12,209 nt of DNA from Methanoregula sp. (lineage in GTDB: Archaea; Halobacteriota; Methanomicrobia; Methanomicrobiales; Methanospirillaceae). Of this stretch, positions 6,553-12,209 are shown one piece after another. The stretch covers positions 4,192-16,400 of the forward strand of contig JAQTSH010000012.1 of the NCBI GenBank assembly GCA_028711405.1, in the 5' to 3' direction. The notes beneath the pieces are model-generated. The model had not been told where the DNA came from. It ran no database searches and saw only the letters and a program-made list of their open reading frames with translations. Position 1 is the first letter of the stretch. The number at the start of each line of letters is the position of its first letter. The position numbers and the translations under genes are program-made.

Positions 6553-8415
6553 ATGAATGATACCCACGACGCCCGGAATATGGCAGCAGATAAAAAATCC
6601 TACCATGTCCTCGTGCTTGAGGATGATGAAGCGCATATCGATCTCATCAGGCGAGGTTTTCAGCTGGCATCCGGAATGTACAGGGTAACATTTGCACAAA
6701 CCGTTCAGGATGCGAGAGCGATTCTTGCACAGGACCCCCCCGATCTGATCATTGCAGACTGGCTCCTTCCTGACGGCAAAGGTATCGATATCCTTCCACG
6801 AAAAGACGGACACGTAACAATGCCGCTTGTTATCATGACAAGCCACGGGAACGAGAAGCTTGCCGTGGATATGCTGAAATCCGGGGCGATCGATTACATT
6901 GTCAAATCCGAATTCATGTTCAAGTACCTGCCCCACATTGCTGAACGTGCACTTAGGGAATGGCAGAATATTGCGGAGCGGAAACGGGTGGAAGAGGAGC
7001 TGCGGGAGAGTGAGCAGCGTTTCCACTCGCTCTTTGACAATATGATTGAAGGGCACGCGCTCCATGAGATAATTCTGGATGGAAACGGGCAGGCAACCGA
7101 ATACCGCATTCTCGATGTGAATGCCGCATTTGAAAATCTCCTGAATATTCATCGCAAGGATGTTATCGGGAAGCTGAGTTGTGATGTGTATAGGGTAAGC
7201 GAACCCCCGTATCTTAACATCTATGCACTTGTCGCATCGTCCGGGCAGGCGAAAATCTTTGAAACGTTTTTTCCACCCATGGAAAAACATTTTATGATCT
7301 CGGTATATTCCCCGAAAAAAGGACAGTTTGCCACCGTATTTGAGGACATTACCGCGCGCGCACGGGCAGAATCAGCCCTCCGGGAGAGCGAGCAGTTCCT
7401 TGATAATATCGTGGAACAAATCCCCGACATGATATTTGTAAAGGATGCAGAGAATCTCCGGTTTGTGCGGTTCAATAAGGCGGGTGAAGACCTCCTCGGG
7501 TATTCACGGGAAGAACTGTTGGGAAAAAATGATTATGATTTCTTCCCAAAAGAGCAGGCTGATAATTTCATCGAAAATGACAGGGAAGTCCTTCACGCAC
7601 ATACATTAAAGGACATTCCTGATGAGAGAATTCAGACCCGGAATATGGGAGCGCGAATACTCCACACCAAGAAAATCCCCCTTATGGATGAAAAGGGACT
7701 ACCTCGATATCTGCTGGGAATATCCGAAGATATTACCGAACGTAAGCGGGCAGAGGACCAGATCAATCTCGCGAACCGGAAACTTGCTCTGATGACAGAT
7801 GTGACCTTCCAGGATATCCAGAACAAAGTGACGGCATTGCGGGGATATGTTGAAATTAATAAAGAAAATGTCCGTGAACATCAACAGATAATCTTTCTCG
7901 AAAAAGAGGAAGATGTTCTGGAATCGATCCATCGTCTCATCAAAAATACAAAAGAGTACCAGCAGATGGGAGTGGACCAGCTTCGGTGGATTCCCCTGGA
8001 GCCAGGAATCCGTATGCAGGCGTCGCTTATAAGCGGGAAACCAGACTTTCTATTAGATATTGATCTCCACGGACTTGAGATCTATTCCGATCCTCTGATT
8101 GACCGGGTATTTTACAACCTGATTGACAATACGGTGAAACACAGTAAATCATTCACCCGTATGTCCTTTAGCTGCCGGGAAACACCGGATGGTCTTATAG
8201 TAATCTGTGAGGATGATGGGATTGGAATTTTGCCCGAACAAAAAAACCAGATATTTGACCGGGTTGTGGGTGGCGTGGGGAAATTCGGGCTATTCTTTGT
8301 CCGGGAATTTCTTGACATGTCCGGCATAACCATTATCGAAAATGGTGAACCGGGGAAGGGAGCACGGTTTGAGATTACGGTGCCGAAAGGGATGTACCGG
8401 TTTACAGGTGCATGA
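6553..8415 (+). CDS. Receiver-PAS-PAS-HATPase protein with glutamine in place of the H-box histidine
   Basis: Soluble 620-residue hybrid. The receiver (about 17-135) is complete: acidic residues Glu23-Asp25, phospho-acceptor Asp69 (IIADWLLPDG), Thr96 and Lys118 (YIVKS). After a coiled linker come two PAS units (about 152-272 and 278-400), each closing with a D-I-T-[AE]-R motif. The H-box that in neighbouring kinases reads SITRHDILNQL here reads DVTFQDIQNKV: Gln420 (CAG, 7810-7812) replaces the phosphorylated histidine. The ATPase keeps N-box NLIDN (Asn522/Asn526) and G1 EDDGIGI (553-559), but G2 is GKFGLFF (576-582) instead of GLGLFL, losing a glycine. The C-terminus (PGKGARFEITVPKGMY) is shared with the flanking kinases. 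It therefore probably does not autophosphorylate normally and may be a phospho-receiver with an allosteric ATPase-like dimerisation domain. It starts 11 nt after the upstream regulator; no clear Shine-Dalgarno is visible. ATG 6582 is a weaker alternative start. Confidence 0.94.
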   Translation: MNDTHDARNMAADKKSYHVLVLEDDEAHIDLIRRGFQLASGMYRVTFAQTVQDARAILAQDPPDLIIADWLLPDGKGIDILPRKDGHVTMPLVIMTSHGNEKLAVDMLKSGAIDYIVKSEFMFKYLPHIAERALREWQNIAERKRVEEELRESEQRFHSLFDNMIEGHALHEIILDGNGQATEYRILDVNAAFENLLNIHRKDVIGKLSCDVYRVSEPPYLNIYALVASSGQAKIFETFFPPMEKHFMISVYSPKKGQFATVFEDITARARAESALRESEQFLDNIVEQIPDMIFVKDAENLRFVRFNKAGEDLLGYSREELLGKNDYDFFPKEQADNFIENDREVLHAHTLKDIPDERIQTRNMGARILHTKKIPLMDEKGLPRYLLGISEDITERKRAEDQINLANRKLALMTDVTFQDIQNKVTALRGYVEINKENVREHQQIIFLEKEEDVLESIHRLIKNTKEYQQMGVDQLRWIPLEPGIRMQASLISGKPDFLLDIDLHGLEIYSDPLIDRVFYNLIDNTVKHSKSFTRMSFSCRETPDGLIVICEDDGIGILPEQKNQIFDRVVGGVGKFGLFFVREFLDMSGITIIENGEPGKGARFEITVPKGMYRFTGA

Positions 8416-8553
8416 TGAATGCCCGCAGCGCTTGTGAGGATGAAACGAATCGCATGGATACCCGGAATAAAAAGAACTGGAACTGTACACATCCCTGACC
8501 GGGGACAAAAGGATACGAAAATGTAAATGTTTGAATGGGTGTTGAGGGGGAAC
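8416..8553 (+). other. Intergenic region before the solute-binding protein gene
   Basis: There is no convincing gene, RNA or repeat here. A weak TATA-like AATAAAAAG lies near 8467-8475 and could start a transcript around 8495, but neither its BRE nor its composition is persuasive. A GAACTG tandem pair (8473-8484) is too short to interpret. A 27-codon reading frame from ATG 8415 has no recognisable product. Confidence 0.3.
8544..8550 (+). promoter_or_regulatory. Ribosome binding site deciding the ATG at 8554
   Basis: GAGGGGG ends 3 nt before ATG 8554 and is the best Shine-Dalgarno match in this region. The in-frame ATG at 8527 has only AGGAT at a distance, so the shorter start is preferred. 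The nine residues gained by starting at 8527 precede the membrane anchor and would be unusual. Confidence 0.55.
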
Positions 8554-9561
8554 ATGCAAAAAACCTGGAACATAATTCTCGTACTCGTTGTCGTTGTTGC
8601 AGTTACCGGGTTTCTGATCGCCGTTTTTCTGTATCCGGAAACCCCGTTCTCCGGAGCACCCGAATCCGTCACGCTTGGCGTATCCCCGTTCCAGACATCC
8701 ACCCTGATCTGGATCGCCGAAGACCAGGGGTATTTTGCCGCAAACGGGCTCAATGTCACGATACGGTCATATGACGCAGGACTCTACGCGGTGAATGCAC
8801 TCATTGCCGGGGATGTCGATATCGCTACGGCATCCGAGTTTGTCTTTGTCAAAAAGATCCTCTCCGGACAAAACCTGTCCGCAGTTGGCTGTATCGCAAA
8901 AACCGAAGACGAATACATTGTCGCACGAAAAGACCGGGGCATCGTCACGGTTACGGACTTAAAGGGGAAAAAGATTGGAACCTCCAAAGGGACGAATGCA
9001 GAGTTCTACCTCGGACGGTTTTTGAGCTTAAACGGTATCAGCCCGGCAAATGTCACGATTGTCGATCGCACTCCTCCGCAGCTCGTCGATGCGATCACTA
9101 CCGGTGACCTCGATGCCGTCACGGTGTGGGAGCCCTATAGTTACACCGCGGAGAAAAACCTGGGTGCATCTGCCGTGAGCTTCCCGGCACAAGCTGGTCA
9201 GAGTTATTACTGGCTCCTCGTCACCCGCCCGGATTACGGGAAGGCTCATCCCGAAGTGATTACACGCCTCCTGCACTCGTTTGTTCAGGCAGAAACCTTT
9301 GTTGAAAGACACCCGGAGAAAGCACAGGAGATCGTCCGGAACAGGCTCCACTATGACCCGGAATATACGGCAACCATCTGGACAGAGAGCCAGTTTGCCC
9401 TCTCTCTTGACCAGTCGCTGGTGATCGCGATGGAAGATGAGTCCCGGTGGCTGATGAACAATAATATTACCCCGAAAAGCGCGATGCCCGTGTTTCTCGA
9501 TTACCTGAACCGGCAGGGACTGGACACCGTGAAACCAGAATCAGCAACTATCATCCGGTGA
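8554..9561 (+). CDS. NMT1/THI5-like (SsuA/TauA-type) solute-binding protein, membrane anchored
   Basis: Extracytoplasmic binding protein of 335 residues in the ABC-transporter family that includes the sulfonate, taurine, nitrate and thiamine-precursor binders. Residues 6-26 form one hydrophobic helix (NIILVLVVVVAVTGFLIAVF) acting as signal anchor. No lipobox cysteine is present, so it is probably tethered by the uncleaved helix or released. The fold starts at about 38 (VTLGVSPFQTSTLIWIAEDQGYF). Family motifs include GLNVTIRSYDAG (about 65-76), LKGKKIGTSKGTNAEFYL (136-153) and LDAVTVWEPYSY (186-197). No permease or ATPase gene is adjacent. Instead a membrane kinase begins 10 nt after its stop, with a GGTGA site built from the last codon and stop. 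It may therefore present a ligand to that kinase rather than feed a transporter. The ligand cannot be told from sequence. ATG 8527 is an alternative start adding nine residues. Confidence 0.9.
   Translation: MQKTWNIILVLVVVVAVTGFLIAVFLYPETPFSGAPESVTLGVSPFQTSTLIWIAEDQGYFAANGLNVTIRSYDAGLYAVNALIAGDVDIATASEFVFVKKILSGQNLSAVGCIAKTEDEYIVARKDRGIVTVTDLKGKKIGTSKGTNAEFYLGRFLSLNGISPANVTIVDRTPPQLVDAITTGDLDAVTVWEPYSYTAEKNLGASAVSFPAQAGQSYYWLLVTRPDYGKAHPEVITRLLHSFVQAETFVERHPEKAQEIVRNRLHYDPEYTATIWTESQFALSLDQSLVIAMEDESRWLMNNNITPKSAMPVFLDYLNRQGLDTVKPESATIIR
9557..9561 (+). promoter_or_regulatory. GGTGA ribosome binding site overlapping the stop of the solute-binding protein
   Basis: GGTGA is formed by the last Arg codon and the TGA stop of the binding-protein gene and lies 10 nt before ATG 9572. 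It matches the archaeal anti-Shine-Dalgarno sequence. Its position suggests that termination on the first gene and initiation on the kinase gene are coupled, so the two proteins are made together. Confidence 0.5.
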
Positions 9562-9571
9562 GTGCACAACA

Positions 9572-12160
9572 ATGAAGATCAAGACCCAGTTTACGCTCTC
9601 GACTCTTGTCTTCTGTATCATCTTTGTCCTGACCAGTGCATCGCTTCTCTATACTTACAACGAGGTCAACAGACTCGGGCAGCAGCAGGAGATTGCGCAG
9701 GATATCGTGCGGGGCGCGTATGAACTCAGTTACTTATCGAACGATTACCTGTTCCACCCGGAAGAAGTGCGGCAGAACATCCAGTGGGAGTCAAGGTTTA
9801 CCGGGCTTTCCGATGATATTTCCCGGCTTTCTGTCGACCAGCCGGACCAGCAGGTGCTTGTTGATAGCATCATCGCAAACAAAGCCCGGCTGCATGATGT
9901 GTACACGCAGTCCGTTGCCGCAATCGAGGCGGCGAAGGCGACACCGGGACAACCGGTTGACCCGGAACTTATCGATGTCGCGTGGAGCCGGTTCATCGTA
10001 CAGAACCAGGCGATGATCTTTGATGCATCAAGCCTGTCGCAGTTGCTGCACGAGGAAGCGGACCAGGTCCAGCGCATCAACGCAGTTCTTGTCTTTCTTT
10101 TGATGGGAATCGTCTTGATTTTCCTTATTTCGAATTATGTTTTCATCAAACGGCGCATACTACGGTCGATATCTGCCTTATATGACGGCACAAAGATCAT
10201 CGGGAAGGGGAACCTTGATTTCCGGATCGATACCGATCATGACGATGAAATTGGCGAGTTGTCCGGGGCATTTAACCAGATGACGGCAAACCTCAAGGGG
10301 GTAACGGCATCGAAACAGGATTTGGAAAATGAGATTGAAGAGCGCAGGGAGGCTGAACAGGCGCTCCGGGAGAGCGAGCAGCGGTACCACTCACTCTTTA
10401 CTAACATGCTCGACGGTTTTGCTTTCTGCCGGATGCTCTATGAAAATGACAAGCCGGCGGATTTTATCTATATTGAAGTGAACGAGGCATTCAGCCAGTT
10501 GACAGGACTTGTGGGTGTCGAAGGCAAACGGGTCACCGAGGTGATCCCCGGTATTAAAGATTCGAACCCGGAGTTATTCGCGATCTACGGGATGGTGGCA
10601 TCGAACGGAGTTCCAGCGCGGTTCACCACGTATCTCAAACCGTTAAACGAATGGCTGTCAGTATCGGTCTACAGCCCTGAGAAGGGCTTTTTTGTTGCGA
10701 TCTTTGACAATATCACCGCCCGGAAACTGGCAGAGGATGCGTTGCGGGAGACGAATGCGTACCTCAACAACCTGTTTGACCACGCCAATGCCCCGATCAT
10801 CACGTGGGATCCCGGATTCCATATCACCCGGTTCAACCATGCGTTTGAAGACCTGACCGGCAGAAGTCAGGAGGAAGTGCTGGAAAAGACGCTGGACATC
10901 CTCTTCCCGGGCGAAACCCGCCAGACTTCAATGGCATTAATCCAGAAGGCATTCATTGGCGAACGATGGGAAACGGTTGAGATCCCGATCCTGACGAAAG
11001 AGGGGATCATTCGAACGGTACTCTGGAATTCGGCAAACGTCCTTGACCCTGAAGGCAGGACAATCTCTACAATCGCACAGGGCGTGGATATTACCGAACG
11101 CAAACGGGCTGAGCAGCAGGTCGGGGAATATTCCCGGTTCCTTGCAACTCTTATCGATACTCTTCCGGTCCCGTTGTTCTATAAGGATACACAAGGAAAA
11201 TATCTCGGGTGCAACCCTCCGTTTGAGAAATATACCGGCGTTTTCCTCAATGAACTGATAGGGAAAACCGCGTATGATCTCTTCCCGGCGGATCTTGCTG
11301 ACGGGTACACAGCGGCTGACAGGACGGTTTTTGATAATCCGGTTCCCCATAAATACGAAACGCAGATCCGGTTTGCTGATGGTTCCCGTCATGACGTGAT
11401 CTTCTACAAGGCTCCGTTCTACAATAATGATGGATCTATTGGTGGTTTAATCGGAACATTCCTTGATATTACCGAACGAAAACTCGCAGAGGAGGCGATA
11501 CGGCGGGCAAACAAACAGTTGAACCTGCTCTCATCTATCACCCGGCACGATATCCTCAACCAGTTGATGGCGCTGAAAGGATATCTCGAACTTTCGCATG
11601 AGGTGATAAACAATCCGACAATCCTCATCGAGTACATGAAAAAAGAGGAGCAGGCAGCGAATACCATCGAGCACCAGATCACGTTCACGAAAGACTACCA
11701 GGAACTGGGTGCCGCATCTCCCGAATGGCAGAACGCGAACGAATGTATCAGAAAAGCGGTTGCCGGTCTGCCGATGCGGGATGTCCATGTCGAAGTCGAT
11801 CCCCAAAATCCGGAAGTCTTTGCTGACCGGCTTTTCGAGAAGGTCTTCTATAACCTGATTGACAACGCACTCCGTTACGGGGGTGAGAAACTGACGACAA
11901 TCCGGATCTCATCACACGAGAGGGATACGAGCCTTCTTATTGTCTGCGAGGATGACGGTGTGGGTATTACAGCGGAAGACAAAAAGCGGCTTTTCACCCG
12001 GGGCTTCGGGAAGAACACCGGGCTCGGGCTGTTCCTCTCCCGTGAGATTCTGGCTATCACCGGCATCACGATCACGGAAAATGGCGTACCGGGTAAAGGC
12101 GCCCGGTTCGAGATCACCGTGCCAAAGGGGATGTGGAGGACGAAGGGAGCGAGTGAGTGA
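9572..12160 (+). CDS. Two-TM HAMP/PAS sensor histidine kinase
   Basis: Transmembrane sensor kinase of 862 residues. TM1 is at about 8-28 and TM2 at about 171-191. Between them lie about 142 mostly helical extracytoplasmic residues, perhaps a four-helix-bundle sensor. HAMP follows (about 192-244, with the DEIGEL motif), then a charged coiled coil (245-268). PAS units lie at about 270-388, 395-512 and 520-637. The kinase core has H-box SSITRHDILNQL with His659, N-box NLIDNALRYGG (Asn761/Asn765), G1 EDDGVGI (793-799) and G2 NTGLGLFL (815-822). From residue 646 on it is a near copy of the first kinase's core. Its position right after the solute-binding protein gene, and overlapping the start of a response regulator, suggests a binding-protein-fed two-component system with phosphate going to that regulator. 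The start is well fixed by the GGTGA site at 9557. Function is certain; the stimulus is unknown. Confidence 0.96.
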   Translation: MKIKTQFTLSTLVFCIIFVLTSASLLYTYNEVNRLGQQQEIAQDIVRGAYELSYLSNDYLFHPEEVRQNIQWESRFTGLSDDISRLSVDQPDQQVLVDSIIANKARLHDVYTQSVAAIEAAKATPGQPVDPELIDVAWSRFIVQNQAMIFDASSLSQLLHEEADQVQRINAVLVFLLMGIVLIFLISNYVFIKRRILRSISALYDGTKIIGKGNLDFRIDTDHDDEIGELSGAFNQMTANLKGVTASKQDLENEIEERREAEQALRESEQRYHSLFTNMLDGFAFCRMLYENDKPADFIYIEVNEAFSQLTGLVGVEGKRVTEVIPGIKDSNPELFAIYGMVASNGVPARFTTYLKPLNEWLSVSVYSPEKGFFVAIFDNITARKLAEDALRETNAYLNNLFDHANAPIITWDPGFHITRFNHAFEDLTGRSQEEVLEKTLDILFPGETRQTSMALIQKAFIGERWETVEIPILTKEGIIRTVLWNSANVLDPEGRTISTIAQGVDITERKRAEQQVGEYSRFLATLIDTLPVPLFYKDTQGKYLGCNPPFEKYTGVFLNELIGKTAYDLFPADLADGYTAADRTVFDNPVPHKYETQIRFADGSRHDVIFYKAPFYNNDGSIGGLIGTFLDITERKLAEEAIRRANKQLNLLSSITRHDILNQLMALKGYLELSHEVINNPTILIEYMKKEEQAANTIEHQITFTKDYQELGAASPEWQNANECIRKAVAGLPMRDVHVEVDPQNPEVFADRLFEKVFYNLIDNALRYGGEKLTTIRISSHERDTSLLIVCEDDGVGITAEDKKRLFTRGFGKNTGLGLFLSREILAITGITITENGVPGKGARFEITVPKGMWRTKGASE
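11507..12136 (+). repeat. Kinase-core duplicate, copy B (630 bp)
   Basis: Gap-free partner of 2500-3129, encoding residues 646-855 of the HAMP kinase. The PAS regions upstream of the two copies are related only at ordinary family level, so high similarity begins abruptly at the H-box helix. Recombination between the copies would delete or circularise about 9 kb and create a chimeric kinase. Confidence 0.85.
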
Positions 12161-12209
12161 TGACAGAGAAAATCCGGGTTCTCTATGTCGATGATGAGGG
12201 AGCCTTTCT
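12160..12209 (+). CDS. Response regulator receiver, N-terminal fragment cut by the window edge
   Basis: ATG at 12160 shares its A with the TGA stop of the preceding kinase (TGATG overlap). It opens a frame reading MTEKIRVLYVDDEGAF up to the window end. The hydrophobic strand followed by the Asp-Asp-Glu acidic pocket is the usual beginning of a receiver domain. Whether a DNA-binding, PAS/kinase or other output domain follows cannot be seen. The overlap suggests translational coupling with the kinase, making it the probable cognate partner. Confidence 0.8.
   Translation, partial: MTEKIRVLYVDDEGAF

Noticed and set aside
6502..7290. Reverse-strand frame of about 262 codons opposite the receiver-PAS gene
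   Set aside because: It is the longest antisense frame, but it mirrors conserved receiver and PAS codons, has no domain of its own and lacks a promoter or ribosome binding site.
8415..8498. 27-codon frame starting at the stop of the hybrid protein gene (MNARSACEDE...)
   Set aside because: A GGTG lies just upstream, but the peptide is short and featureless and there is no independent support.
8554..8640. Lipoprotein signal on the solute-binding protein
   Set aside because: No cysteine follows the hydrophobic helix, so no lipobox exists; an uncleaved anchor is more likely.
1..12209. CRISPR arrays, tRNA or rRNA genes, insertion sequences
   Set aside because: No regularly spaced repeats, cloverleaf-like segments or transposase motifs were seen; the window is nearly all coding for signalling proteins.

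Overview
The window looks like archaeal DNA, most likely from a methanogen of the order Methanomicrobiales (Methanoregula-like). This is inferred from three things: the style of the multi-PAS kinases ending in an R-H-D-I-L-N-Q H-box, GGTGA/GAGGGG-type ribosome binding sites, and a BRE/TATA-like promoter. No rRNA or other marker gene is present to prove it. All genes lie on the + strand and nearly all the DNA is coding. Every gene is a signal-transduction component, or probably feeds one.

Layout: (1) 1-3153, the 3' part of a soluble multi-PAS histidine kinase, open at the left edge. (2) 3154-3272, a 119-nt gap with a perfect 8-bp inverted repeat and a 15-bp direct repeat that forms the end of two mini-ORFs. 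(3) 3273-6080, a membrane histidine kinase with about eight N-terminal helices, three PAS domains and a classical HisKA/HATPase core. (4) 6086-6541, a single-domain response regulator, preceded by a good archaeal promoter candidate inside the end of the kinase gene. (5) 6553-8415, a receiver-PAS-PAS-HATPase protein whose phospho-acceptor histidine position is glutamine. (6) 8416-8553, a 138-nt gap with little structure. (7) 8554-9561, a membrane-anchored NMT1/THI5-like solute-binding protein with no transporter genes beside it. (8) 9572-12160, a two-TM, HAMP, three-PAS histidine kinase. (9) 12160-12209, the first codons of another response regulator, cut by the right edge.

How they may work together: the solute-binding protein, the HAMP kinase and the truncated regulator are packed stop-to-start. 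They look like one sensing module: extracytoplasmic ligand, then kinase, then receiver. The membrane kinase and the single-domain regulator form a second likely pair. The first and last full kinases share a near-identical 630-bp kinase core exactly 9,007 bp apart. The glutamine-bearing protein has the same core in decayed form. No DNA-binding or enzymatic output domain appears in the window, so phosphate flow must end in protein-protein contacts or in a regulator outside it.
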